From Halomonas sp. CUBES01 (lineage in GTDB: Bacteria; Pseudomonadota; Gammaproteobacteria; Pseudomonadales; Halomonadaceae), in assembly GCF_020991005.1 (NCBI RefSeq), contig NZ_JAJLLW010000006.1, positions 1 through 64,000 on the forward strand: a DNA stretch of 64,000 nt. Reading direction: 5' to 3'. Below, piece by piece: positions 9,104 to 18,026 of this stretch. How positions within the stretch are numbered: position 1 is the first letter of the stretch; every line of letters starts with the position of its first letter. A program made the translations under genes and the position numbers. The notes beneath the pieces were generated by a model. It searched no databases. It saw only the letters and a list, made by a program, of their open reading frames with translations, and was not told where the DNA came from.

Positions 9104-10134
9104 TGAACGCCACCGATATGAGTAATCAATTTGCGCTGGATATGCAGGGCTTTCAGCGTATGCAGCACACGGCGAAGGTCGACCCTGAAGCGGGGGTGCA
9201 ATCCGCCGCGCAGCAGTTTGAAGCGCTGTTCGTGCAGATGATGATGAAAAGCATGCGCGATGCGATTCCAGCATCGGGGCTCATGAACAGCAGCTCCACC
9301 GACACCTACCAGAAGATGCTGGATCAGCAGTGGTCACAGGTGATCGCGTCACGTGGTGTTGGCCTGGCGGATGCACTGGTTGAACAACTTGAAAGGCAAG
9401 GTTTGGTTCCCGGGGGTGGCGAGGGGGCATCCCACGATGATCAGCAGATGCAGGCGCTGATCGCCGGCATCCCGCGTGGTACCCCCCGCGTGCTGGATAG
9501 TCCCCTGAACCCTGGCGATGACCAGGTACCTGAGGCGCCGTCAGAACGTAACTTCCTGGCCGAGCTGGATGCAGTTCGGCAGAGTCAGGTAACGAGCGCT
9601 GAGCCTTTGCAGTCCGAGACAACCCGTCAAGCGACCGAGCAGCTGCCGCACGTTAATCAATTCATGGAAACGCTCGCCCCTTCCGCTCAGGCGGCCAGTC
9701 GTAACACCGGCGTCCCCGCTGAACTGATACTGGCCCAGGCAGCCCTGGAAACGGGTTGGGGCAAGCATGAAATTGCTAGTCAGAACGGCAGCAACAGCCA
9801 CAATGTGTTTGGCATCAAGGCGGGCGAACATTGGGATGGCGATACCACCGAGGTGGTGACCCACGAGTACATCAACGGCCGTCGCGAAAAAATGGTGGAT
9901 ACGTTCCGTGTCTACGACTCCTATGAGCATGCGTTCACCGACTACGCCAACCTGATTGGCAACAACCCTCGCTATGCCGGTGTGACCCAGGCGCCTTCAG
10001 CGGAGTTGGCGGCGCATGAACTGCAACGTGGCGGCTATGCGACCGACCCCCGCTATGCCGAGAAGCTGGTGAGCGTGATGGATACCCTGGGCCCGATGCC
10101 GGATGCCGGCAACTTCCTGGCGGATTCCCGATAA
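9103..10134 (+). CDS. flgJ: Rod cap and peptidoglycan hydrolase FlgJ
   Basis: A 343-aa, two-domain FlgJ. The N-terminal domain (about residues 20-100: AAQQFEALFVQMMMKSMRDAI...) caps the growing rod. The C-terminal domain (about 190-335: LAQAALETGWGKHEI, HNVFGIKAG, YEHAFTDYANLIGNNPRYAG) is a glucosaminidase-type hydrolase that opens the cell wall. The Glu in ALETGWG is the expected catalytic acid. This fused form is the beta/gammaproteobacterial type. It ends the flgB-J run; 63 bases follow before flgK. Confidence 0.96.
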   Translation: MNATDMSNQFALDMQGFQRMQHTAKVDPEAGVQSAAQQFEALFVQMMMKSMRDAIPASGLMNSSSTDTYQKMLDQQWSQVIASRGVGLADALVEQLERQGLVPGGGEGASHDDQQMQALIAGIPRGTPRVLDSPLNPGDDQVPEAPSERNFLAELDAVRQSQVTSAEPLQSETTRQATEQLPHVNQFMETLAPSAQAASRNTGVPAELILAQAALETGWGKHEIASQNGSNSHNVFGIKAGEHWDGDTTEVVTHEYINGRREKMVDTFRVYDSYEHAFTDYANLIGNNPRYAGVTQAPSAELAAHELQRGGYATDPRYAEKLVSVMDTLGPMPDAGNFLADSR

Positions 10135-10142
10135 GCAGGCAT

Positions 10143-10169
10143 TCAAGTTTTGTACCGCACCGCCGATAA
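10143..10169 (+). promoter_or_regulatory. Sigma-28 (FliA) promoter of flgKL
   Basis: TCAAGTTT (10143-10150), an 11-base spacer and a perfect GCCGATAA (10162-10169) lie in the flgJ-flgK gap, 29 bases before the flgK start. This gives the junction proteins late (class III) expression on top of read-through from flgB-J. Confidence 0.9.
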
Positions 10170-10197
10170 ATAAAATATCGGCTAAAGGAATCGAACC

Positions 10198-12147
10198 ATG
10201 AGCATGTTTTCTGTTGGGCTAAGCGGCTTGAACGCGGCGCAAAACGCGCTGAACACGACCAGCAACAATATCAGCAATGTGAATACCCCTGGCTACAACC
10301 GTGAAATCACCAAGCTGGGTGAGGGCAGCGCGGGAACCGGCGGTGTTCAGGTGAACGATATTGAGCGTCAATTCAATCAATACGTTGCCGATCAGCTCAA
10401 CAGTGCCAAGACCCAGTCGAGTGCGCTTGAGACCTATTACAACCAGGTCAGTCAGATCGACAACCTGCTTGCCGACCGCGACGCGGGCCTGTCGCCGTTG
10501 ATGCAGAATTTCTTCTCGTCGATGGAAGACCTGGCCAGCGCGCCGTCCGACCCGGCATCACGCCAAAGTGTACTGGGCAATGTCGAAACGCTCAGCGCGC
10601 AGTTTCGCTCGTTCGATAGCTACCTGCAGGATATGCAGACCAATATCAATAGCCAGCTGAAGGACGAAGTCACTCAGATCAACAACACTACCGAGCAAAT
10701 TGCTGGATTCAATAAAGAAATAGCCCTCGCCCGTGCGCGCACCGGCGAAGCGCCCAACAGCCTGCTCAACCAGCGCGATAAACTGGTGTCGGATCTGAAT
10801 GAGCGTATGGATCTGCGGCTGAACATCCAGGACGGCAAGACCTACAATATCAGCCTGCCTAACGGCCAGCCGCTGGTGACCGGCACTGACTCTTTCAAGC
10901 TGGAAACCATGAAGGCTGACTACGATCCCCAGCGTACCGTGATTGGCTACCGCGACGGTGGCGGTAACCTTGCCCAGTTGGATGAAGCCACTGTGTCGGG
11001 TGGTTCTCTGGGCGGTTTGATGACTTTCCGTGAAGAGACGCTCGACAAGACTCAGAACCAGATCGGCCAACTGGCCGCTTCGCTGTCCATGGCCGTCAAC
11101 GAGCAGCATCGGCAAGGGGTTGATCTTAACGGCGACCAGGGCGGTGATTTATTCAATATTCGCTCGCCTCAGGGTTACGGGTACGCAAACAACAGCGACC
11201 CTGATCTCTTGACGTCGGCCGCGTTTGATCCTGACACGGCCGACAATCTGCGTGCCACGGACTATACCGTCTCGTTTGACGCAAGCCTTGAGCCTGTCGT
11301 GACCCGAAATGATAACGGCCAAGTGCTGGATAGCACGAATCCTGATGACGCCACCTATGTGGATCAAACCAATTGGGATCCTGGCACCGGCTTGGGTGAA
11401 ATTACCTTTGGCGGGCTGACGCTTTCGTTTAGCAGCGGATCGTCTGTCCTCGAAGGCGACCAGTTTGAAATTCAGCCGGTGCGTCGTGCCGGAGCGGGAA
11501 TGGACGCCAATATTTCCGATCTCGACAAGATTGCAGCGGGCAGCTTTGCCGAGTTTGCAGGCGACCTGAATATTGGCGACGTCAGCATGGCCGACGGCGC
11601 TTTATCGGCTGAAGATGACTACGCCTTTGACGTTGACGATGCAGGTGACGTCAGCGGTATCGCGCCGGCAACCGCGACGCTGACAGTCAATGGCGGCGTT
11701 TTCACCCCAGGGACTGATGCCTTGAGCGAAGGTGACCGTATCGAAATTGACGGGGTTGCCTTCACGCTCAACGAGCTACCCGAAACCGGCGAAACGGCAA
11801 CCTTGGCCATCAGCCGAAGCGATGCCAATACCGGCGACAACCGCAACGCCCTGGCCATGCAAGACCTGCAAAGTCAGGACGTCGTCGGCGGCAGCGCCAC
11901 GGTGAGCGGCGCCTACGGGGCGATGGTCAGCGACGTGGGCAACCGCACCAACATCACCGAGGTGAACCTGGATGCCAGACAGGGGCTTACCGATCAGCTG
12001 CGTGCCGTTCAGCAGTCAGAGTCAGGCGTAAGCCTGGACGAGGAAGCCGCTAATTTAATTCGTTATCAGCAGTTCTATCAGGCCAACGCGCGGGTGATCG
12101 ACACGGCGGGCACGATAATGGACACCATTCTGAATCTACGCGGTTAA
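10198..12147 (+). CDS. flgK: Hook-filament junction protein FlgK (HAP1)
   Basis: A 649-aa hook-associated protein 1. The N-terminus (SMFSVGLSGLNAAQNALNTTSNNISNVNTPGYNRE) and the C-terminus (SGVSLDEEAANLIRYQQFYQANARVIDTAGTIMDTILNLRG) are the paired D0/D1 helices. It is about 100 aa longer than the E. coli protein. The extra length is a beta-rich central part (~residues 345-545) that includes a segment similar to one in FlgL. AAAGGA precedes the ATG by 8 bases. It is exported with the FlgN chaperone. Confidence 0.96.
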   Translation: MSMFSVGLSGLNAAQNALNTTSNNISNVNTPGYNREITKLGEGSAGTGGVQVNDIERQFNQYVADQLNSAKTQSSALETYYNQVSQIDNLLADRDAGLSPLMQNFFSSMEDLASAPSDPASRQSVLGNVETLSAQFRSFDSYLQDMQTNINSQLKDEVTQINNTTEQIAGFNKEIALARARTGEAPNSLLNQRDKLVSDLNERMDLRLNIQDGKTYNISLPNGQPLVTGTDSFKLETMKADYDPQRTVIGYRDGGGNLAQLDEATVSGGSLGGLMTFREETLDKTQNQIGQLAASLSMAVNEQHRQGVDLNGDQGGDLFNIRSPQGYGYANNSDPDLLTSAAFDPDTADNLRATDYTVSFDASLEPVVTRNDNGQVLDSTNPDDATYVDQTNWDPGTGLGEITFGGLTLSFSSGSSVLEGDQFEIQPVRRAGAGMDANISDLDKIAAGSFAEFAGDLNIGDVSMADGALSAEDDYAFDVDDAGDVSGIAPATATLTVNGGVFTPGTDALSEGDRIEIDGVAFTLNELPETGETATLAISRSDANTGDNRNALAMQDLQSQDVVGGSATVSGAYGAMVSDVGNRTNITEVNLDARQGLTDQLRAVQQSESGVSLDEEAANLIRYQQFYQANARVIDTAGTIMDTILNLRG

Positions 12148-12163
12148 TCGAGGATAGTCTGCC

Positions 12164-13426
12164 ATGCGCATTAGCAGCGTTACCATGTTCGAACAGAGCA
12201 CGGCGTCAATGAATCGCCAGCAAAGCGATTTTCTACAGGTCAGCCAGCAGATTGCCAGCGGCCGCCGTGTGGTCAACCCCTCCGATGACCCCCAGGCCGC
12301 TTCCCGCGCCGTGGGCGTGGATCAAGCCAAGGCCGTCACCGAGCAGTATGGTGACTCTCGGGTATCGGCAAGAAATTCCCTGGCACAGACCGAAAGCGTC
12401 CTCAATAGCGTCAGCGATGCGATCACCAGCGCCAAGACGCTGCTGATACAGGCCTCGAGCGACACCTTGAGCGATGTTGATCGCGAGTCCGTCGCCAGTG
12501 AGCTGAAGGGTGTCTACGAAACGATGCTTGGTCAGGCGAATGCCACCGACGGCAACGGTCGCTATCTGTTCGGTGGTTATAACGACAGCAATCCTCCCTA
12601 TGTCAAACAGGGAGACGCGGCCGTGTACCAGGGCGATGAAAACGTCCGTGAACAGCGGGTCGATGCGTCACGCTTGATGCCGGTTACCGAAAACGGCATC
12701 TCGATTTTCCAGAGTGTGCCCAGCAGCGCAGGCTATGTGGCGGAAGCCGACAATGCCAATACGGGTGACGTCACCTTCAGCGGGCCCCAGGTAACGGACG
12801 TCAATGACGATGGTTACGGCAGCGATTATCGTGTCAGCTTTGATGGTACGGCGGCGGATCCGACATATGCGGTTGAGCGCTTCGATGGCACCAATTGGGT
12901 CACAACGGATATGGCTGGCGACCCCCTGCCATCAGGCGACTGGGCCACTGATACCAATGCTGACGATGCCCTGTCACTGACATTCGGTGGCTTATCCGTT
13001 GACCTCAAGGGAACGCCCGAACCAGGCGATGAAATAGTGGTTGCTCAAGCCGGCGGCGAGACGCGGGAGGCCAACCTGTTCCGTACCATGGAAGAAGCCA
13101 TTCGTGTCTTGGAAAAGCCTGCTGAAACCGCAGCAGAGAAAGCTGATTTACGTAACACACTCAAGACTTCCATGCGTGACCTGGATAACAGTCTGGATAA
13201 CGTCCTTACGGTGCGCGCGTCTGCCGGTGCGCGGCTGAACGAGCTCGATGTGATTGACGCGGTGGGCAGCAACCGGACTCTCAACTACGAGCAGACGCTA
13301 TCGGATCTGGTGGATCTGGATTATAACGAGGCCATTTCGGAATACAGTTTGCGCCAGGTCGGCTTGCAGGCGTCGCAGAAAGCCTTTGTCGACATCCAGA
13401 GTACGTCGCTTTTCGACTACCTATAA
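12164..13426 (+). CDS. flgL: Hook-filament junction protein FlgL (HAP3)
   Basis: A 420-aa flagellin-like HAP3. The N-terminal part (MRISSVTMFEQSTASMNRQQSDFLQVSQQIASGRRVVNPSDDPQAASRAV) and the C-terminus (LRQVGLQASQKAFVDIQSTSLFDYL) are typical. It is longer than the enteric form (~317 aa) because of a central insert (~residues 215-300) with a VSFD...LTFGGLSV pattern shared with FlgK. It is 16 bases after flgK and ends before a clear terminator. Confidence 0.95.
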   Translation: MRISSVTMFEQSTASMNRQQSDFLQVSQQIASGRRVVNPSDDPQAASRAVGVDQAKAVTEQYGDSRVSARNSLAQTESVLNSVSDAITSAKTLLIQASSDTLSDVDRESVASELKGVYETMLGQANATDGNGRYLFGGYNDSNPPYVKQGDAAVYQGDENVREQRVDASRLMPVTENGISIFQSVPSSAGYVAEADNANTGDVTFSGPQVTDVNDDGYGSDYRVSFDGTAADPTYAVERFDGTNWVTTDMAGDPLPSGDWATDTNADDALSLTFGGLSVDLKGTPEPGDEIVVAQAGGETREANLFRTMEEAIRVLEKPAETAAEKADLRNTLKTSMRDLDNSLDNVLTVRASAGARLNELDVIDAVGSNRTLNYEQTLSDLVDLDYNEAISEYSLRQVGLQASQKAFVDIQSTSLFDYL

Positions 13427-13454
13427 CCTCTCTTGCTTAGACACATGTTGAATA

Positions 13455-13482
13455 AGCCCTTTGCTACCGGCAAGGGCTTTTT
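13455..13482 (+). terminator. Terminator after flgL
   Basis: AGCCCTT (13455-13461) pairs with AAGGGCT around a GC-containing loop, followed by TTTTT. It lies between the convergent flgL and fliR genes. On the minus strand the hairpin is kept but the T run is poor, so it mainly serves flgL. Confidence 0.85.
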
Positions 13483-13489
13483 GCTGTGC

Positions 13490-14281
13490 TCAAGATAACG
13501 GCGCCATGGTTTCGATCAGGCTCTGCATGAAGTTGATGCCTTGACTGAACAGGCGCTCGAGGAAGCGACCAAGGTCGGTCATCAATACCATCAATAAGAT
13601 CAGGCCCACGGTCAAGGACGTTGGAAAGCCGATGTTGAACACGGTCAACTGGGGAGCGGAGCGATTCAAGATACCCAGCGCGAGATTGATGGTCAGCAGT
13701 GACCCTACCAGCGGCAATGCCAGCAGCATGCCCGACGCAAAGATGGTGCCTGCGTACCGGGCTAGCAACTCGAAGGCGTTGGGATTGAGCATTCCGATAC
13801 CGATTGGCAGGCTCTGAAAGCTCATCACCAGCGTTTCCAGCACCATCAGATGACCATTCATTGCCAGAAACATCAGTAGTGTGACCATGTAGAGGATACG
13901 TGATAGCACCATGATGTTGGTGCCACTGGCCGCATCAAAAAAGCTGGCGAAGGCGAGACCCATCTGCAGGCCGATGTACTCCCCCGTTGCCTGAACGACG
14001 GCAAACACGATGTGCATGACCAGGCCGATCGCGATGCCAATCAGTATCTGTTCGACCATGATGCCCGCGCCAGCCCAGGACATGAGTGGAATCTCGGGCA
14101 TGGGGGGCAGAACCGGGGCGATCACGACCGCTACCACCGCAGCGAGGGCGACCTTGGCCTGGTTGGGTACGCTGGAATGTCCCCACAGAGGCGAAGCCGC
14201 CATGAAGGCGGTAATGCGGGCGAAGGGCCAGATAAACGCCACCAGCCATGCTTGCAGCTGGGCAAAGGTGACCTCGACCAT
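13490..14281 (-). CDS. fliR: Flagellar export gate protein FliR
   Basis: A 263-aa multi-spanning inner-membrane protein of the flagellar type III export gate, where it forms the helical FliPQR pore. It begins with FAQLQAWLVAFIWPFARITAFMAASPLWG, an N-terminal FliR signature. Several hydrophobic segments follow, ending in PTSLTVGLILLMVLMTDLGRFLERLFSQGI. It is last in the fliLMNOPQR run, 4 bases after fliQ. Confidence 0.95.
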   Translation of the reverse strand: MVEVTFAQLQAWLVAFIWPFARITAFMAASPLWGHSSVPNQAKVALAAVVAVVIAPVLPPMPEIPLMSWAGAGIMVEQILIGIAIGLVMHIVFAVVQATGEYIGLQMGLAFASFFDAASGTNIMVLSRILYMVTLLMFLAMNGHLMVLETLVMSFQSLPIGIGMLNPNAFELLARYAGTIFASGMLLALPLVGSLLTINLALGILNRSAPQLTVFNIGFPTSLTVGLILLMVLMTDLGRFLERLFSQGINFMQSLIETMAPLS

Positions 14282-14285
14282 GAGC

Positions 14286-14555
14286 TTACATCACCATACT
14301 GGGGATATTAGTGAATAAGCGTTGGGTGAAGTCGGTGATCAGGCCGATGAGCCATGGGCCTGCGAGAACGAGTACGGCAAAGACCGCCAGTATCTTGGGA
14401 ATGAAGGTCAGCGTCATCTCGTTGATCTGCGTGGCGGCCTGAAACAGGCTGATGATCAAGCCGGTAAACAGGGCGGCAAGCAGCAGGGGCCCGGCGAGAA
14501 ACAACGTGACGCGCATGCCTTGATACGCGATCGTCATGACCATTTCAGGGGTCAT
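14286..14555 (-). CDS. fliQ: Flagellar export gate protein FliQ
   Basis: An 89-aa protein with two transmembrane helices and the family motifs MTPEMVMTIAYQGMRVTLFLAGPLLLAALFTGLIISLFQAATQINEMTLTFIPKI. Its length is standard. GGAGG lies 8 bases before the ATG. It sits between fliP and fliR as in nearly all flagellar operons. Confidence 0.96.
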   Translation of the reverse strand: MTPEMVMTIAYQGMRVTLFLAGPLLLAALFTGLIISLFQAATQINEMTLTFIPKILAVFAVLVLAGPWLIGLITDFTQRLFTNIPSMVM

Positions 14556-14582
14556 TAGTAGCCTCCAGCGTCGCAGTGACGG

Positions 14583-15359
14583 CTATATCATGTAAAAGCT
14601 TTCAGCTAACGAACCGACAATCAGTTGCCAACCGTCGACCAGAACAAACAGCATCAGCTTAAAGGGGAGCGAAATGGTGATCGGTGGAACCATCATCATA
14701 CCCAGAGCCATCAGCGTGCTGGCAACCACCAGGTCAATGATCAAGAAAGGAATAAAAATCGTAAAGCCGATCTGAAACGCGGTTTTCAATTCGCTGGTCA
14801 CAAAAGACGGCAGCAGGACGCGCATGGGCAGATCATCCGGCCCCTGCATGGGCCCCACATCGGCAAGGCGAACAAACAGGGCGAGGTCTGGCTCGCGGGT
14901 TTGGGCAAGCATGAACTCGCGAAACGGCACCTGGGCCAGGCGCAAAAATTCCTCGAAGTTGATCGTTTCTTCGCTCAACGGCACCCAGGCGGTGTCGTAT
15001 ACCTGTGCCAGCACCGGTGACATGATGAAAAACGTCAAAAACAGCGCGATACCCAGCAGTACCTGATTGGGTGGCGTTGCCTGTGTGCCCATGGCGGTTC
15101 GCAACAGACTCAATACAATGATGATGCGCGTGAAGCTGGTCATCATCAGCAGCATGGAGGGGAGAAACGCCAGCGAGCTTAAAAACAGCAGCGTTTGCAG
15201 AGAAACCGACCACTGCTGTCCTCCATCGTCAAGCGGCTGAGTGGTGATGCCGGGAAGCTCTTGGGCGTTACCCACCAATGGGAAAAGACAGGCAATGGCT
15301 ATGACAAAAAGCAACTGCCACTTCAGGCAGCGCGGCCAATGTAACGCGACAATCCTCAT
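14583..15359 (-). CDS. fliP: Flagellar export gate protein FliP
   Basis: A 258-aa gate protein with a cleavable signal peptide ([18 protein letters not shown]). The conserved core is [61 protein letters not shown], followed by the C-terminal [20 protein letters not shown]. It overlaps fliO by 4 bases. All expected family blocks are present. Confidence 0.96.
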   Translation of the reverse strand: MRIVALHWPRCLKWQLLFVIAIACLFPLVGNAQELPGITTQPLDDGGQQWSVSLQTLLFLSSLAFLPSMLLMMTSFTRIIIVLSLLRTAMGTQATPPNQVLLGIALFLTFFIMSPVLAQVYDTAWVPLSEETINFEEFLRLAQVPFREFMLAQTREPDLALFVRLADVGPMQGPDDLPMRVLLPSFVTSELKTAFQIGFTIFIPFLIIDLVVASTLMALGMMMVPPITISLPFKLMLFVLVDGWQLIVGSLAESFYMI

Positions 15360-15811
15360 GATGTTCGGTCTGTTTCAGAAGGTGGTGGTGACGTGGAATC
15401 CGCGTGCTTTTTGCCGACATTATGCGCGAGCGCCTGGGAAAAGCGTTGGGCAAAGCCAGACGGCGCCAGCGGCGGTTCGCCTTCGCTCGCTGTGGCCGGC
15501 GCTGGTCGCTCATGCAGCTTGGTGACGCGCCCGTTGCCAACGCCCAGCACTAGCCAGGTATCCTCGACTTGCACGATCACCACGCGCTCACGATTACCGA
15601 CGGCGGTGCTGCTGATCATCTGCAGGTGACCGCCAGCCCGCTTGGCACTGCCAAGCCGTTTGAGTAGCGCGGTACACAGCAGGATGATCGCGATAACCAG
15701 CGCCAACGCCGCTGCCGTCTTGCCGATCATGGCCATGCCGATCAGCGAGTCGCCCCCGCTGCTGAGCGCATCGAGCGAGCTGCTTGACGTTGAGGCGGCT
15801 TCGCTGCTCAT
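15356..15811 (-). CDS. fliO: Flagellar export gate assembly protein FliO
   Basis: A 151-aa small bitopic protein that helps assemble the FliP ring. One transmembrane helix (about residues 27-49, [27 protein letters not shown]) is followed by the FliO cytoplasmic motif [41 protein letters not shown]. The Pro/Ser-rich tail is poorly conserved. It overlaps both neighbours by 4 bases, so it is translationally coupled to fliN and fliP. Confidence 0.93.
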   Translation of the reverse strand: MSSEAASTSSSSLDALSSGGDSLIGMAMIGKTAAALALVIAIILLCTALLKRLGSAKRAGGHLQMISSTAVGNRERVVIVQVEDTWLVLGVGNGRVTKLHERPAPATASEGEPPLAPSGFAQRFSQALAHNVGKKHADSTSPPPSETDRTS

Positions 15812-16335
15812 CGGTTCAGTTTATGAATACGCTCAGAGGGCGTGATGATCTCGGTGATACGAATGCCGTACTTGTCGTCAATGACAACGACTTCGCCCTG
15901 GGCAACCAGGTAGCCGTTGATCAGGATATCCATCGGTTCACCGGCAAGTCCTTCAAGCTCGATGACCGACCCCTGCGCAAGCTCGAGAAGCTGTTTGATG
16001 GTCAGCTTGGTCCTGCCCAGCTCAACGGTGAGCTTGACCGGAATATCCATGATCATTTCAAGGTCACGTGAAGCCGCCGCGCCGTCTTCCTGAGTCAGCG
16101 GACGAAACACATCGTCGCTGGCCGCTTTGGCTTCGCTGGCAGGCGTTTCTTCAGCCGCTTCGACGGCCTCTTCAGCCGCCGCCTCTTCCTCGGCGGTTTG
16201 CTGTTCGGCCATGGCAGCGGCCCAGGGATCTTCTTCCTCGCCGTCGGCTGTGTTCTCTTCCTGCTCTTGTTCCGACATGGCAGACGCCCAGTCGTCCTCA
16301 GAGATGTTCTGATCGGGTTTGTTAGGATCTGTCAT
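15808..16335 (-). CDS. fliN: Flagellar motor switch protein FliN
   Basis: A 175-aa switch subunit of the C ring. The C-terminal SpoA domain (about residues 95-172: DIPVKLTVELGRTKLTIKQLLELAQGSVIELEGLAGEPMDILINGYLVAQGEVVVIDDKYGIRITEII) is intact. The N-terminal ~80 residues are very acidic and Ala-rich with low complexity (EEEDPWAAAMAEQQTAEEEAAAEEAVEAAEE), which makes the protein longer than the 137-aa enteric one. It overlaps fliM by 4 bases. Confidence 0.95.
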   Translation of the reverse strand: MTDPNKPDQNISEDDWASAMSEQEQEENTADGEEEDPWAAAMAEQQTAEEEAAAEEAVEAAEETPASEAKAASDDVFRPLTQEDGAAASRDLEMIMDIPVKLTVELGRTKLTIKQLLELAQGSVIELEGLAGEPMDILINGYLVAQGEVVVIDDKYGIRITEIITPSERIHKLNR

Positions 16336-17387
16336 GCTTTAGATTCCTTGGCTTTCTGTCGCGTCGCCCCTTTGAAGAGGTCGTTGGACGGTACATTATT
16401 CATCGCGGCGTGATCGATCATGCGCTTGACACGCAAGGCGCGCTGCTGTCGTTGACTGCCGTATTCGCATTCCATTACTGGGACGCCGTCAACGTTGGCC
16501 ATGACCGTGGAGGGAATGTCTAACGGCAGTACGTCCCCTTTTTTCAACCCCATCACATGGCTGATGCGGCTGGGTATATGAGCAAACTCTGCTACCAGCT
16601 CGACCTCCGACTGGCGTAACTCGCTGGCCATGCGCCGCGACCAGGTGCCGTCCTGGTCATGGTTACTGTCATTGATCGGGTTCGCCAGGAGGTCGCGCAG
16701 CGGCTCGATCATGGCGTATGGCATGCACACCTGAAAACTGCTCGTCAGGTTGCCAACTTCGATGTTGAACTTGGTATTCACCACGATTTCATTGGGTGAA
16801 TTAGTGATATTGGCGAACTTGGATTGCACCTCAGAACGCAGAAAGCTTATCTCCAATGGATAAACCACTTTCCAGGCTTCCTGATAGGCATCGATGGCCA
16901 GACCCAGCAAGCGGTGAATAATTCGCTGTTCCGTATTGGTAAACTCACGCCCGTCGGACTTGGTCACGAAGCGCCCGTCGCCGCCGAACAGGTTGTCGAC
17001 CACCATGAAGACCAGGTTCGGTGGAAACACGATCAACCCCGAACCGCGCAGCGGCCGCATGGACACAATGTTCAGGTTGGTCGGTACGGGGACATTACGC
17101 GAAAAGTCGCTGAAGCTTTGATAACGCACCGACTCGACTGTTATATCGGCGCTGCGGCGAAGCAGGTTGAACAACCCCGTACGGAAGTAGCGCGCAAAGC
17201 GCTCGTTAATAAAGTCCAGGGCGTGCAGGCGCTCGCGGATAACGCGGTGCTGCGTGGAGGGGTCATAAGGACGTACCCGGGATTCATCCTGCGACTCAGC
17301 CGATGATGCCGACGATTCGTCATCACCACTGACCCCCTTCAAAAGGGCATCGATTTCTTCCTGGGACAGTAGATCGTCCTGCGACAT
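16332..17387 (-). CDS. fliM: Flagellar motor switch protein FliM
   Basis: A 351-aa C-ring protein that binds CheY-P and sets rotation direction. The N-terminal CheY-binding peptide is present (MSQDDLLSQEEIDALLKGV). The middle domain contains RFARYFRTGLFNLLRRSADI and GLIVFPPNLVFMVVDNLFGG, and a C-terminal SpoA domain ends the protein. It lies between fliL and fliN. Its ligand CheY is encoded at 41416. Confidence 0.96.
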   Translation of the reverse strand: MSQDDLLSQEEIDALLKGVSGDDESSASSAESQDESRVRPYDPSTQHRVIRERLHALDFINERFARYFRTGLFNLLRRSADITVESVRYQSFSDFSRNVPVPTNLNIVSMRPLRGSGLIVFPPNLVFMVVDNLFGGDGRFVTKSDGREFTNTEQRIIHRLLGLAIDAYQEAWKVVYPLEISFLRSEVQSKFANITNSPNEIVVNTKFNIEVGNLTSSFQVCMPYAMIEPLRDLLANPINDSNHDQDGTWSRRMASELRQSEVELVAEFAHIPSRISHVMGLKKGDVLPLDIPSTVMANVDGVPVMECEYGSQRQQRALRVKRMIDHAAMNNVPSNDLFKGATRQKAKESKA

Positions 17388-17408
17388 GAACGGCTCCAGT
17401 TCCCGAGA

Positions 17409-17882
17409 TTATTGCACAATGAATTCAGTAAACAGCACTTCACGCAATTCGAGTGGAGGCTGATTTTCGTCGAAGGGCTGGCTGAGCCTTTCGTTGATGG
17501 TGCGTGCCAGTTGCTGTTTGCCTTCTGAAGAGGTCAGGTCGCCTGCTTTTTGGCCGGATAGGACGGTGAGCAGTCGGCTACGAACCTGTGGCATATGCTC
17601 CTCGAGAAGCTCACGGGTCGCTTCGTCTTCAACCCGAAGCGTGATGCCGGCGTAAAGCAAGCGCGAGCCGTATTGATCATCGGCCAGATTGACGGTAAAC
17701 GGCTCGATGGTCAGAAACACCGGTGGCTGCGGCTCGGCAACCTGCTCCTCGGCGTCTTCAGGGGCATCGTCACGGTCATCTAGCACCATATAAATGGCCG
17801 CTGCCGCCCCGGCAGAGGAGAGCAGCACTAGAATGATCATTATCCAGAGCAGTTTTTTTGATCCGCCGCTTGATTCAGCCAT
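17409..17882 (-). CDS. fliL: Flagellar basal body-associated protein FliL
   Basis: A 157-aa single-span membrane protein that supports stator function near the rod. One N-terminal transmembrane helix (KKLLWIMIILVLLSSAGAAAAIYMVL, ~residues 9-34) is followed by an acidic linker and a periplasmic domain (VFLTIEPFTVNLADDQYGSRLLYAGITLRV...LREVLFTEFIVQ). It is first in fliLMNOPQR. A 144-base gap with a stem-loop separates it from fliK. Confidence 0.94.
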   Translation of the reverse strand: MAESSGGSKKLLWIMIILVLLSSAGAAAAIYMVLDDRDDAPEDAEEQVAEPQPPVFLTIEPFTVNLADDQYGSRLLYAGITLRVEDEATRELLEEHMPQVRSRLLTVLSGQKAGDLTSSEGKQQLARTINERLSQPFDENQPPLELREVLFTEFIVQ

Positions 17883-17958
17883 TGGTCGTTCCCGTAATCT
17901 CCATGCGTGGCGTCAATGTATCATTATGCCTAAAGCGCATGCTGGTGATGAAATGAAC

Positions 17959-17977
17959 AGGCTCGCTTGGCGAGCCT
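17959..17977. repeat. Stem-loop between fliK and fliL
   Basis: A perfect 8-bp inverted repeat AGGCTCGC / GCGAGCCT has a TTG loop. No proper T run follows on the minus strand, which carries the fli genes, so it may only weaken read-through or protect a 3' end. The rest of the gap 17883-18026 holds no gene or sigma-28 motif I can recognise. Confidence 0.6.
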
Positions 17978-18026
17978 ATCTTTTGGTTTAGCTTTTCATG
18001 CCCGGCCCTCTTAGGGCTTATATGGG

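Noticed and set aside
16068..16325. Acidic Glu/Ala repeat at the fliN start as a tandem-repeat locus
   Set aside because: It is only compositional bias in the FliN N-terminus. The DNA shows no exact repeating unit.
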